This document shows, in pieces, positions 1 to 8,522 of a stretch of 64,000 bases of DNA (position 1 is the first letter of the stretch; every line of letters begins with the position of its first letter). The DNA is from an uncultured Ignavibacteria bacterium. GTDB lineage: Bacteria > Bacteroidota > Ignavibacteria > Kapaibacteriales > Kapaibacteriaceae. The stretch is from assembly GCA_937870915.1 (NCBI GenBank), contig CALMZQ010000026.1:1-64000 (forward strand), in the 5' to 3' direction. The notes under the pieces were generated by a model that saw only the letters and a list, made by a program, of their open reading frames with translations, made no database searches and had not been told where the DNA came from. Position numbers and translations under genes: made by a program.

Positions 1-88
1 GAGTAAGGCTCCCGACGTCACTCCGGGAGAGTAAGGCTCCCGACGTCACTCCGGGAGAGTAAGGCTCCCGACGTCACGCCGGGAGTGG
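1..88. repeat. 28-bp GC-rich tandem repeat, cluster A
   Basis: About three head-to-tail copies of a 28-base unit (gtaaggctcccgacgtcac plus tccgggaga). Each unit holds the AatII palindrome GACGTC and two alternative stems: CTCCCG pairs with CGGGAG inside the unit, and CGGGAG pairs with CTCCCG of the next unit across a 7-base loop. The cluster lies just 3' of the HTH gene (minus strand) and runs off the window edge. There are no unique spacers, so this is not a CRISPR array. Related clusters occur at 821-880 and 2132-2178. Confidence 0.9.
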
Positions 89-113
89 GGAAATTCGCCC
101 CTTCGCCTTGCCC

Positions 114-329
114 CTAGCGCTTCTTCCATTGAAACACGTCGTCGAGTGTAACGCCAAAGACATCAGCGATCCGGAAGGCAGTTTCGAGTGATGGAGAATA
201 TTTGCCCCCTTCGATGGCGGCTATGGTCTGACGGGTGAGGCCAACGCGCTCTCCGAGATCGGACTGCGACATTTCTTTGTGCTCAAATCGCAATCGGCGG
301 ATGGTGTTGGTAATGATGCCGTCGCTCAT
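114..329 (-). CDS. Small XRE/Cro-type HTH transcriptional regulator
   Basis: A 71-residue protein that is almost entirely one helix-turn-helix domain: an arginine-rich first helix, then SQSDLGERVGLTRQTIAAIE as the recognition HTH, ending with the DDVFQWKK tail typical of the YozG-like group. The start was set at the ATG overlapping the stop of the upstream membrane-protein gene (ATGA at 326-329). The longer in-frame extension to 398 has no family resemblance. Regulators of this group usually pair with a small membrane protein, as here, and probably repress their own operon through the dyad at 775-815. This could also be a toxin-antitoxin-like pair, but nothing in the partner resembles a known toxin. 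Confidence 0.85.
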   Translation of the reverse strand: MSDGIITNTIRRLRFEHKEMSQSDLGERVGLTRQTIAAIEGGKYSPSLETAFRIADVFGVTLDDVFQWKKR

Positions 330-757
330 GATCGCTGCTTGTAATAGTTGCGGACGATGATGGTGTCGCGAACAAACTCGGTGATGAAGACCACGCAAAT
401 GGCATCGTTAACGATGGACCAGCCACTTTCAACGAACGGTTTGTAGATACCAACGATGATGATGCCGGTGAGGAGTATCCAGTAGCCGGCACGATAGGAC
501 TGACGCTCTATGGCTAGGTCGCGCTCATCTGCCGGCGCTTTGGCATCTGCGGGATACTTCAATCGCAAAACCAGATATCCAAGTCCCACAAACACAGCAA
601 AGGCCGATGACGCAATGCCGTAGAGTTTGAGCTGTTCAAATCCGGGCATTGGGATCACTACCCCTTGCTGAAACCCGTACGAGTAGATCAGATATGGGCC
701 GAGTGTAGCGACCATGGACAAGAGCATCATCCAAGCGATCCGTTCACGAAACGCCAT
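326..757 (-). CDS. Four-helix membrane protein paired with the HTH regulator
   Basis: A 143-residue integral membrane protein with about four hydrophobic segments (near residues 8-28, 45-65, 90-110 and 115-130) and a short charged loop around residue 75 (PADERDLAIERQ). It resembles DUF2178-like proteins encoded next to YozG-type regulators; the family name is tentative. A GGAG ribosome site sits 7 bases before the ATG. Its 3' end overlaps the HTH gene by 4 bases, so the two are probably co-translated. Function unknown; it may be the membrane input or target of the regulator. Confidence 0.7.
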   Translation of the reverse strand: MAFRERIAWMMLLSMVATLGPYLIYSYGFQQGVVIPMPGFEQLKLYGIASSAFAVFVGLGYLVLRLKYPADAKAPADERDLAIERQSYRAGYWILLTGIIIVGIYKPFVESGWSIVNDAICVVFITEFVRDTIIVRNYYKQRS

Positions 758-774
758 CGTTGACTCCAGAATGA

Positions 775-815
775 ATGTTAAGAATACTGTACAATATGCA
801 CAGAATACTTAACAT
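775..815 (-). promoter_or_regulatory. Dyad operator upstream of the HTH/membrane operon
   Basis: ATGTTAAGAATACTGT (775-790) faces ACAGAATACTTAACAT (800-815) across 9 bases. Fourteen of 16 arm positions are symmetric. It lies 18-58 bases before the membrane-protein start, where a promoter should be, and is AT-rich in a GC-balanced region. An operator for the XRE protein encoded in the same operon is the simplest reading. Confidence 0.65.
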
Positions 816-820
816 CCTGC

Positions 821-880
821 TCACTCCGGGAGAGTAAGGCTCCCGACGTCACTCCGGGAGAGTAAGGCTCCGGGAGTGAC
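821..880. repeat. 28-bp GC-rich repeat, cluster B
   Basis: Nearly two units of the same repeat as cluster A. The second is cut short so that it closes on itself as a compact palindrome (CTCCGGGAG). It lies between the HTH/membrane operon promoter and the stop codon of the Fic gene (5 bases away), so it is 3' of a gene, as are the other clusters. Confidence 0.9.
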
Positions 881-884
881 TCTA

Positions 885-2045
885 TCACGCAAAGGGCTCG
901 GCACCTTCATTCAGTATCGCCAGAAAGTGGTGATAGGCATATACGCGATTACGCTGTTTACCGGTGATCTCGCGCACGATACCAAGGCTCAGGAGGATGT
1001 CGATGGCCTTGCTCGCTGTGGGGAAGGTCATGTTAGCCATCTCGCAGATGTGATCGATGGTGACGATGGGTCGCGCCTGTAAGGCCGAATGCACACGGAG
1101 AACACTGCCTAGCTTGAGGCCATTCGTGCGAATGGCTTCGTTGTCGATATTGAAACGATAGAGAAGGCGATGTGCTGTTTCGACAGCACCGGCAGACGTT
1201 TGCTCCACTCCCTCCATAAAGAAGCTGAGCCACTGCTCCCAATCTCCTGTTGTCCGAACACTTCCTAGTAGTCGATAGTATTCGGCCCGGTTCTGCTTGA
1301 GATACAAACTGAGATACAAGAGCGGCTGACGAAGCACGCTCTCGTTCTGCAAGATCATCGCTATGAGCAGTCTGCCGGTTCTTCCGTTTCCGTCGAGAAA
1401 TGGGTGGATCGTTTCGAATTGCACGTGAGCCAACGCGGCCTTCACGAGAGTGGGTACATCATTGCGATGGATGTACTTCTCTAATTCGGACATGCATTGT
1501 TCCACCGAGGTTGCTGGCGGGGGCACGAACTCTGCATTGCCGGGGCGGGTGCCTCCGATCCAATTCTGACTGCGGCGGAATTCACCGGGCATGCGATCAG
1601 AACCACGGCCACCCGACATGAGCCGCTCATGGATCTCCTTGATAAGTCGATTCGAGAGCGGAAACCCTGCCGACATTCGATCCAAACCGTGCTGCATGGC
1701 CGCCACGTAGTTCGAGACCTCCGCAACATCGTCGAACGGCACACCAGGGACTTCATCGAGTTCATATAGAAGGAGGTCTGAAAGCGATGACTGTGTCCCC
1801 TCGATCTGCGAAGACAGAACAGCTTCACGTCGGACATACGAATACAGAAAGATGCTCGGATCCGGGAGCAAGGCCGACACGCTATCCAGCCTACCACATG
1901 CCAGCAGCGCGCGCTCCATTGTCCGACTCAATGCAGCATCCATGTCAATGGGTGGAGAGGGCGGCAAAGCCCTCGGCACGAAAGCACGTACCGTCTCACC
2001 CCCAACAGAAGTGGTTTCATAAGTTCCGTTTTCAAGCCGGTTCAT
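885..2045 (-). CDS. Fic-family protein AMP-transferase with C-terminal winged helix
   Basis: A 386-residue Fic protein. The catalytic loop HPFLDGNGRTGR is complete at residues 214-225, so AMP transfer from ATP to a protein hydroxyl is expected. SSQIEG at residues 78-83 fits the inhibitory motif (S/T)xxxE(G/N) in the N-terminal domain (class II, self-inhibited). The last 90 residues look like a winged helix (ITIDHICEMANMTFPTASKA region), so the protein probably binds DNA and controls its own gene through the half-sites at 2073-2125. No separate antitoxin gene is present, as expected for class II. The ribosome site is weak. The target is unknown; the gene sits in a cassette bordered by repeat clusters B and C. 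Confidence 0.93.
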   Translation of the reverse strand: MNRLENGTYETTSVGGETVRAFVPRALPPSPPIDMDAALSRTMERALLACGRLDSVSALLPDPSIFLYSYVRREAVLSSQIEGTQSSLSDLLLYELDEVPGVPFDDVAEVSNYVAAMQHGLDRMSAGFPLSNRLIKEIHERLMSGGRGSDRMPGEFRRSQNWIGGTRPGNAEFVPPPATSVEQCMSELEKYIHRNDVPTLVKAALAHVQFETIHPFLDGNGRTGRLLIAMILQNESVLRQPLLYLSLYLKQNRAEYYRLLGSVRTTGDWEQWLSFFMEGVEQTSAGAVETAHRLLYRFNIDNEAIRTNGLKLGSVLRVHSALQARPIVTIDHICEMANMTFPTASKAIDILLSLGIVREITGKQRNRVYAYHHFLAILNEGAEPFA

Positions 2046-2072
2046 GACACCAATCTACTAATTCTTGGTCGT

Positions 2073-2125
2073 TATTAAAGAAAACGAGCATTTTCTTTAA
2101 TAGTGGGATTCGCTATTAAAGAAGA
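2073..2125 (-). promoter_or_regulatory. Fic promoter operator: perfect 12-bp inverted repeat plus a third half-site
   Basis: TATTAAAGAAAA (2073-2084) and its exact reverse complement TTTTCTTTAATA (2091-2102) are separated by 6 bases. A third copy, TATTAAAGAAGA, is at 2114-2125. The set lies 28-80 bases upstream of the Fic start. Three half-sites on a 53-base stretch suggest cooperative binding by the winged helix of Fic; this is an inference from position and symmetry. Confidence 0.7.
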
Positions 2126-2131
2126 CGTTTG

Positions 2132-2178
2132 TGGCTCCCGACGTCACTCCGGGAGAGTAAGGCTCCCGACGTCACTCC
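2132..2178. repeat. 28-bp GC-rich repeat, cluster C
   Basis: About 1.7 units of the cluster A/B repeat. The TGA stop of the serine hydrolase (2172-2174) is part of the repeat sequence (GAGTGACGTC on the minus strand), so the repeat supplies the end of that gene. Confidence 0.9.
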
Positions 2179-3941
2179 CCCACAACTACTGCACGCACAA
2201 CGTTTCCCCACCTCACGTAATTCATACCGGGTATGAGTCCAACGGTAGAGATATTGGTTGTTGGTCCTGCAACGCGAAGTACAACTTCGCCTACCGTATT
2301 CACAATTTCGATGTTGCTCAATGCACAAGTAAACGTAATGTGTCCATACGCGGGATTGGGATACACCACAATCTTGTTCTCCGTTACATCATGTTCCCCG
2401 TCTACACCAGTAAAGGTCGTACGAATGTTATTCGACGTATCCGAACTGCAACTCCCCTCCGTCACGATAACGTAGTAGGTGTCCTCCACCGTAGGCGTAT
2501 AGTTCTGATTCGTCGCACCTGCAATCTTCCCCGCAATGTTGTACCACTGGTTTCCCACAGAAACATTTGATCGAAGCACCGTTCCGTCAAAGGTGATCAC
2601 GGGGATAGGGGGCTTGGGAGTAATAGTGATCGACAACGACGTTGCTCCTCCTTCGCCAAAGCTATTCACGCCTCGTACGGTGATGCTCCCAGAGGTGGCG
2701 ACATCTGTCATCTGAATGACGATGGTGTTGGTTGTGCTTGCCCCTTGCATACCTTCCGACAAGATCCACTCATAGGTATCTGCACCGGGGATGATGGGTG
2801 TGGTGAAGGTTACGGAGTCTTGACCAGCACACATGGTTGTGGGACCAGCGATCGATGCAGCACATGCAGGTAGACGTTCGATGATAACGTTGTAGAGCAA
2901 GAGTGTTACTCCTTCAACTCCGGATGGCCAGGAGTTGGAGATGCCACATACTGCTGCGCCAAGACAGGGGTCGTAAACCATGCGGCTGCGGTAGCCCCAT
3001 GTGGAACCGCCGTGACCCATCACGATGTGATCGAAGAAGGACTGGCGTTCAATACCAAGGCCATACGTGTATGGTCCGGGTGTTGCTACAAACGTGGTGA
3101 GCTCTCTGAATGCTGCGGAGTCGAGAAGTTCTCCACCAAGCAACGCGGCATACCACCGAACCATATCTCTCGATGTTGAGAACATCGCACCAGCACTTGC
3201 CCCGGCAGTATTCAAACCCACACGTGATGAATCGTGAAGATCTACTCCATTAAACCATCGATGTGCAATTGGACCGGGCGCAATTTCTTTCACATCAAAG
3301 AACGTTTCATCGAGTTCCAATGGTGAGAGAATGTGCTCGCGAATCAGCGTTGAGATATGTTTACCCGATGATTGCTCCGCAATGAGTCCGGCTATCACAT
3401 AGTTCATGTTCGAATACCCCCAACCTTTACCCGGTGCGAACAATGGAGCACCCACCCATTGCATCACCTCTTCGGGAGTGAACACACGCGTAGAGTTTTT
3501 GCGGATCGTATCCACCCACGGCGCAACGAATAGCGGATCCGAGATGCCACTGGTGTGTTGTAGGAGCTGGCGGACAGTGATGCCTCCATCGATATTCGGA
3601 TACGGGGCTATCCACTTCCCAATCGAATCACCAAGACTCAGTGTTCCGCTCTCCGAGAGCTTGAGGATCGCAACGGCTACAAAGAGTTTGGTATTACTGG
3701 CAATGCCAAAGAGCATGTTCGGCTCTATGGAAACACCGGCATGAGAAACTCCCGCCGTGCCTGTCCATACGTTGCGTCCGGGCAGTTGCACGCTAACAGA
3801 CGCCCCTTTGATGTTCGGGAGCGACGCTACGTATTTGGCGAGCGTGTCCTGCAATGCCTGCGCAAGACGCGGGTTGATCGGTTGCGTACGTGCATCAACA
3901 AGCGCGAGGACAAGCGCACAGGCAAGGAGGAATGTCTTCAT
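2172..3941 (-). CDS. Secreted serine hydrolase (beta-lactamase class C fold) with T9SS sorting domain
   Basis: A 589-residue protein with a signal peptide (MKTFLLACALVLALVDA). The beta-lactamase/PBP-type domain (about 25-350) has all three motifs, numbered from two codons upstream of the chosen ATG: S84-x-x-K87 (SNTK), Y178-S-N (YSN) and H312-G-G (HGG, the KTG equivalent). This points to D-alanyl peptidase or esterase-like activity outside the cell. Residues 365-515 hold Ig/PKD-like modules, and the C-terminus (VVYPNPAYGH onward) is a T9SS type A sorting domain, so export across the outer membrane is expected. The ATG at 3941 was chosen over an in-frame TTG at 3947. A TAnnTTTG box ends 3 bases upstream of it and no ribosome site is seen. 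Confidence 0.9.
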   Translation of the reverse strand: MKTFLLACALVLALVDARTQPINPRLAQALQDTLAKYVASLPNIKGASVSVQLPGRNVWTGTAGVSHAGVSIEPNMLFGIASNTKLFVAVAILKLSESGTLSLGDSIGKWIAPYPNIDGGITVRQLLQHTSGISDPLFVAPWVDTIRKNSTRVFTPEEVMQWVGAPLFAPGKGWGYSNMNYVIAGLIAEQSSGKHISTLIREHILSPLELDETFFDVKEIAPGPIAHRWFNGVDLHDSSRVGLNTAGASAGAMFSTSRDMVRWYAALLGGELLDSAAFRELTTFVATPGPYTYGLGIERQSFFDHIVMGHGGSTWGYRSRMVYDPCLGAAVCGISNSWPSGVEGVTLLLYNVIIERLPACAASIAGPTTMCAGQDSVTFTTPIIPGADTYEWILSEGMQGASTTNTIVIQMTDVATSGSITVRGVNSFGEGGATSLSITITPKPPIPVITFDGTVLRSNVSVGNQWYNIAGKIAGATNQNYTPTVEDTYYVIVTEGSCSSDTSNNIRTTFTGVDGEHDVTENKIVVYPNPAYGHITFTCALSNIEIVNTVGEVVLRVAGPTTNISTVGLIPGMNYVRWGNVVRAVVVGE

Positions 3942-3944
3942 CGC

Positions 3945-3952
3945 CAAACATA
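3945..3952 (-). promoter_or_regulatory. TAnnTTTG -7 promoter box of the serine hydrolase gene
   Basis: On the minus strand TATGTTTG is followed after GCG by the ATG at 3941. It matches the Bacteroidota -7 consensus TAnnTTTG. With a start site 4-7 bases downstream, the transcript would begin at or beside the start codon. No clear -33 TTTG is seen. Confidence 0.5.
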
Positions 3953-3994
3953 CTACACCCGACTCCTACCCGACTTCATGGTTGTTACGTGTGG

Positions 3995-6900
3995 TCACTC
4001 CACAGCTTTGACATTATCGTCGGGAATCCGATCCACGAGATAGTTATATGGGTCGATGCCCACGCTAGCCGGACGTTCTTGCACGTTAAAGGTGTAGGAA
4101 TTCGTTGACCGCGATACCTTCACACGACGCATGGCCAGGGGCTTACCCAGTTTTCTCCCTTTGGACGCCTCTCCAAACACACCAATGTCGATGTAATCCT
4201 GCAACGCTACCGGTGTCTCCTTACCAAGCGTATCGGCACGGTATTTCTCAGAACGGGTGTTCACCGTCACCTGCCATTGTGCGCCCACCTTCTTCACGCT
4301 CGACGATTCAACACGATTGGAAAACAAGGTGATGTTCTCGAACAGATCCGCAATGAGATACTGCAAGGTATCGGGCGTCACTTCTCTGAATGCGTTTACG
4401 GCATGGATCGATGTCGGATAAGGGGCTTCCTTATACGCATGGTCTGCCAAGAGCTTGCGCAAGGCTGCGTTCACGTTATCCTCTCCAATCATTTCTTTGA
4501 GGTAATAGAGAACTACGGAGCCTTTGTTGTAATGAATGTAGCCCTGACCTTCGGTTGCCATGATCGGGCGCTCGGCTTCGTATTCACCTGCCCTACCGCT
4601 CAGGTACTTATCCATCTCATACGAAAGGAACTTCCGCATCTTCTCCTTGCCATACTCCTTCTCCATCACCATCAAGGCGGAGTATTCGGCAAATGACTCG
4701 GAAAGCATCTCAGATCCTTGCATGTCCGCCCCTACGAGTTGATGGGCCCAATACTGATGACCCATCTCGTGGGAGACTACAAAGAACACAAAGTCAATGT
4801 CGTCCTCGCCAACATCGCGCAGATCAGCAATGAATCCAATTCCTTCGCTATAGGGCATGGTACCGGGAAATGCCTGAGCAAAACTCGCGTAGCGTGGGAA
4901 CTCAATGATCCTGCACTGCTTGTGCATGTAGGGACCATAATTGTTGGTGTAATACTCCAGACTCTTTCGCAGACTCTTGAGCATGTTTGGGACGTTGTAG
5001 GCATGCTGTGGAATGTGATACACTTCTAGATCAATGCCATTCCACTTCTCTCGGGCAACATTGTATCGGGCCGACATAAACGAATAGAAGTTTGCCGATG
5101 CATGGTCCAGAGTGTACTCGAAGTACCGACGTCCGTTCTTCTTCCACTCTCTGCGTAGCGAACCGGGTGCAATGGCAATCTGATCTTCCGTTGTTCCGAT
5201 TACGGTTGACACATTCACAAGATCGGCATCTACGTCGAGGTACATTCTTCCGCGAGCATCCATATCCGTAGTGTCGAGCTTTGGCATTCTACGTCGAGGG
5301 GGTAAACCATATTCGCGACGTTTGTTCTTGTCTGACAACTCCGCACCGGTACTGTATCCAATGCTTGGCAGAATCTCCATGTTGTTGAAGAATGTTCCGT
5401 TCTGTGTCACCGATGTGTTCGATACATAGTTCTCGAAGCCCTTGGCGATGTAATGTCCATACGTATGGATCGGCAAGGTATCCCCAGGCATCATCGGCGA
5501 TGTCAACCGATAGATGCGATACTTCAAGCGGGTGTCGTTCAACGCGATCTTCGCGCCCGGAATGTTGATCACTACGGAGTCGAGCGATGAGGGGATGTTA
5601 AAATGGATGTCGCGGATGGATTCATTGGTCTTGTTTACCACATGCCCCTTCACATCTACGAACAGATTGCGCTGCTCAGGATAGATTTCGATGGCATACT
5701 GTAAATCGACCCAACGTGGCTGAGCAAGCTTCTCATACTTCTTGTACGTGAGCTCGTAGGTCTTTGCCATCTCTTCGTCTTCATCAGACGATGTATAGGT
5801 GTTTACGATCTTAGTGTTGTAGTACACCCACCCTCCACAGAGGAGGAAGGCGAGAATGGCAATCGATATCTTGCCACGTTGTTCAATGAGTCGGACCCTT
5901 GCCGTGGCTAGCCGTGAACGGAAGGACGTTTCTTTGCCGCGCTGAACGAAGGCATAGACGAGTCCAGTGATAACTAGTGCAGCAAGAGACCAATAGACGT
6001 TGAACCAGACCTGAGGTGTAACGAAGGGACCCCACGCATTCATGTCGGAGTAGATAAAGCTGGGAGTAGCTCCATATCGTGCCATGTTCGACTGAATATC
6101 CAGGGCCGGCCAAACAAACGCGTTAACAACTAACACTGCCACAAAGGCGAAGTAGGCTACATAGCGGTTGTTGATCAGCGATTGGAATAGAAACGACATC
6201 ACAATGAGGTAGCCGAATGACAACCCTTCAACAACAATGAGTCGGATGAAATATTGCCACAGGTCCACCTCTGCAAAACCGTTGAGCAGCTGTATCGCTA
6301 TTGCAACAGGCATAGCACTTGCAAGCACCAAGAGTATCCCGCAGAAGAGGGCGATCATTTTGGATGCAAGCATCATGCTGGTTGCCATCGGTGTTGCGTC
6401 TACGATCTCCGATATCCGCGCGTCTCTATCGCGCCATACGATAACACCGGTATAGAAAGCGATTACCCCAACAACAAAGAGCGAGAAGCCCCCTATCACC
6501 GTGTTCAGGACATTATAGGTTACGGGATATTGCGCGCCTCCATAACTATCTGTGAATGTTATGAGACTTGCCACAAGGTTGATGAGCCCAATCACCACGA
6601 TGATGATAAACGGTCGGTTCTTTACCAACGCCTTCAGCTCATATCCAACCAGGCCCAACAAGGTGCTCAGTCGAAATCTGTACAAAGGCGCTTCTGCAAA
6701 GGGGCGAAATGGCTCGTATGCTGTGGAGGGTGCTGCTGAATCGACAACATTCTTCTTTGAACGTGTGCGCGTGCGACGTTTGGTTGTGGAGAACATCGCA
6801 TAGATGCCAACGATAAGGAGTGCGGCTACGCCCATCCATACGAGTCGGTTGGTGAGCAGGTCGCCCTCCAACGCAGCAGGCATTGCATTACGTTCATCCG

Positions 6901-7570
6901 TTGTAAGATACTTTGTCGCAATACTAAATGGCTGTGAACCGAAAGGATCGAGAATGTTAGCAAGCCACTCTTGTTCAATATCTCGCGTATAGCCCTGACT
7001 CACCACGTAGAATACGAGGATCATCATGCTGCCAACAAAGGACACAATGGTGCTGCGGAAGATCATCGCCAAACCGTAGACGATGGCACCAGTCAGAAGC
7101 GTATTGGGGATTGCAAACGTTATCAGACCGTAGAGGTGACCGCTCCACACAATAGGACCATACCGTGCAGGTTCTGCCCATGGCATAAGGGGACCAAACA
7201 ATGAGCCGATACTCACGCCAAGAAGCGGAATGATGGCAACGGTCACAGCGCCAAAGAACTTACCGAAGAAATATCCTGGGCGAGAGATGGGAGAGGAGAA
7301 GATGAACTGGTCCATACCCGTGCTAACATCACGGTTGGCTGTAGCAGACATAAAGGCCGTTGTCATGAGCAAACACAACAACGACATCAACATATAGTAC
7401 CCCTCGATCACATACGGAGCGTTCTTGTGCACACTCCCAACGCCCCCTCCCAACTGAATGGAATCGGAACTCACGGCACCAAGAACAAGGAGAGTATTGA
7501 TGCCGAGGAAGATCCACGTCATCGGCGATCGAAGCCACTGCTTCCACTCGAACGTCAAAAAGGTAAACAT
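3995..7570 (-). CDS. ABC transporter permease fused to an M1-family aminopeptidase
   Basis: A 1191-residue fusion. The first ~590 residues contain two ABC-2-type permease blocks of about six membrane helices each. A further helix near residue 590 leads to a periplasmic M1 peptidase domain (about 620-1150). Zinc ligands are visible in HEMGH (934-938) and in SESFAEY (Glu 958). The spacing to the third ligand is one residue longer than in classic M1 enzymes. The exopeptidase GxMEN motif is replaced by GTMPYSEG, so aminopeptidase specificity may differ. The gene follows its ATPase gene by 11 bases and no other subunit is needed. Such fusions are known in Bacteroidota; the substrate is unknown. 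It may export and trim a peptide, or degrade what it exports. Confidence 0.9.
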   Translation of the reverse strand: MFTFLTFEWKQWLRSPMTWIFLGINTLLVLGAVSSDSIQLGGGVGSVHKNAPYVIEGYYMLMSLLCLLMTTAFMSATANRDVSTGMDQFIFSSPISRPGYFFGKFFGAVTVAIIPLLGVSIGSLFGPLMPWAEPARYGPIVWSGHLYGLITFAIPNTLLTGAIVYGLAMIFRSTIVSFVGSMMILVFYVVSQGYTRDIEQEWLANILDPFGSQPFSIATKYLTTDERNAMPAALEGDLLTNRLVWMGVAALLIVGIYAMFSTTKRRTRTRSKKNVVDSAAPSTAYEPFRPFAEAPLYRFRLSTLLGLVGYELKALVKNRPFIIIVVIGLINLVASLITFTDSYGGAQYPVTYNVLNTVIGGFSLFVVGVIAFYTGVIVWRDRDARISEIVDATPMATSMMLASKMIALFCGILLVLASAMPVAIAIQLLNGFAEVDLWQYFIRLIVVEGLSFGYLIVMSFLFQSLINNRYVAYFAFVAVLVVNAFVWPALDIQSNMARYGATPSFIYSDMNAWGPFVTPQVWFNVYWSLAALVITGLVYAFVQRGKETSFRSRLATARVRLIEQRGKISIAILAFLLCGGWVYYNTKIVNTYTSSDEDEEMAKTYELTYKKYEKLAQPRWVDLQYAIEIYPEQRNLFVDVKGHVVNKTNESIRDIHFNIPSSLDSVVINIPGAKIALNDTRLKYRIYRLTSPMMPGDTLPIHTYGHYIAKGFENYVSNTSVTQNGTFFNNMEILPSIGYSTGAELSDKNKRREYGLPPRRRMPKLDTTDMDARGRMYLDVDADLVNVSTVIGTTEDQIAIAPGSLRREWKKNGRRYFEYTLDHASANFYSFMSARYNVAREKWNGIDLEVYHIPQHAYNVPNMLKSLRKSLEYYTNNYGPYMHKQCRIIEFPRYASFAQAFPGTMPYSEGIGFIADLRDVGEDDIDFVFFVVSHEMGHQYWAHQLVGADMQGSEMLSESFAEYSALMVMEKEYGKEKMRKFLSYEMDKYLSGRAGEYEAERPIMATEGQGYIHYNKGSVVLYYLKEMIGEDNVNAALRKLLADHAYKEAPYPTSIHAVNAFREVTPDTLQYLIADLFENITLFSNRVESSSVKKVGAQWQVTVNTRSEKYRADTLGKETPVALQDYIDIGVFGEASKGRKLGKPLAMRRVKVSRSTNSYTFNVQERPASVGIDPYNYLVDRIPDDNVKAVE

Positions 7571-7581
7571 GGAGACGTCCG

Positions 7582-8454
7582 TTAAATGAGTGAGTTAAGC
7601 TTGGCGAAGTAGACGTCCTCCAACGTTTCATCTGCTGATGTAAATCCTTCTGCAGGGACATCATCGGAATACACGTGGAGAAGGGGCTTGCCACCAACCA
7701 GCTTGTGGCTTATCACTCGGTAGTGTTCCTCAAACATGGCAAGGTCTGCACGTTCAACTCGACGTTCGTAGATCTTACCCCGTACCATGTTCAACGCATC
7801 GTCCGTTGTTCCGCTGTAAAGCACCCTACCCTTATCCATTACTGCCATGTGTGTGCAGAGTTCTCGCACATCCTGTACGATGTGGGTAGAGAGAATCACC
7901 ACTACCTGCTCACCGATCTCACTCAGGATGTTGTAGAACCGATTGCGCTCGCCCGGATCAAGTCCGGCTGTTGGCTCATCTACGATAACCAGCTTAGGGC
8001 TCCCGATCAAACATTGTGCAATGCCAAAGCGTTGTCGCATGCCACCGGAGTAGCTACTCACAGCCTTCTTGCGTTGATCGAAGAGATTCACTTTGTTAAG
8101 CAGGTAGTCCACCATCTCTGCTCGTTGTTTCGCATTGGCGTGACCCTTGAGGATGGCCAGATGATGCAGAAGATCTGTTGCGGATGTGCGCGGATATACA
8201 CCAAACTCCTGAGGCAGATAGCCGAGGAGCTGGCGCACACGATCCTTGTCCTTGAGAATGTTCACATCACCGAGGGTGATAGAACCAGAGTCAACCTCTT
8301 GGAGCGTTGCCAACGTGCGCATCAGTGTAGACTTTCCGGCTCCGTTTGGTCCTAGGAGACCAAACATTCCGGTGCCGATCGAACATGTCACATCATCAAG
8401 AGCACGCACACCATTGCCGTACTCCTTGGTCACGTTGTTGATCTCCAATCGCAT
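7582..8454 (-). CDS. ABC transporter ATP-binding protein
   Basis: A 290-residue ABC ATPase with Walker A GPNGAGKST (35-43), Q-loop PQEFG (81-85), signature SYSGGMRQR (134-142), Walker B LVIVDEP (155-161), D-loop AGLD and switch His in STHIVQD. The sequence is of the CcmA/NatA type that drives ABC-2 permeases. It is first in a two-gene operon with the permease-M1 fusion, with which it should form the complete transporter. A GGAG ribosome site precedes the ATG by 7 bases. Confidence 0.95.
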   Translation of the reverse strand: MRLEINNVTKEYGNGVRALDDVTCSIGTGMFGLLGPNGAGKSTLMRTLATLQEVDSGSITLGDVNILKDKDRVRQLLGYLPQEFGVYPRTSATDLLHHLAILKGHANAKQRAEMVDYLLNKVNLFDQRKKAVSSYSGGMRQRFGIAQCLIGSPKLVIVDEPTAGLDPGERNRFYNILSEIGEQVVVILSTHIVQDVRELCTHMAVMDKGRVLYSGTTDDALNMVRGKIYERRVERADLAMFEEHYRVISHKLVGGKPLLHVYSDDVPAEGFTSADETLEDVYFAKLNSLI

Positions 8455-8522
8455 CGAAACTCCGCAGTAGGGGTGAAACAGTCAGGCCCCCTTGACGACG
8501 AAGGACCCGGAAGGTTTCAAAT

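Noticed and set aside
1-88. Possible CRISPR array at the left edge
   Set aside because: The 28-base units are directly adjacent with no unique spacers, and the same units recur in two other intergenic spots without cas genes.
114-757. HTH/membrane pair as a toxin-antitoxin system
   Set aside because: Gene order and the four-helix membrane protein fit a regulator with membrane partner. No toxin motif or small hydrophobic toxin is seen.
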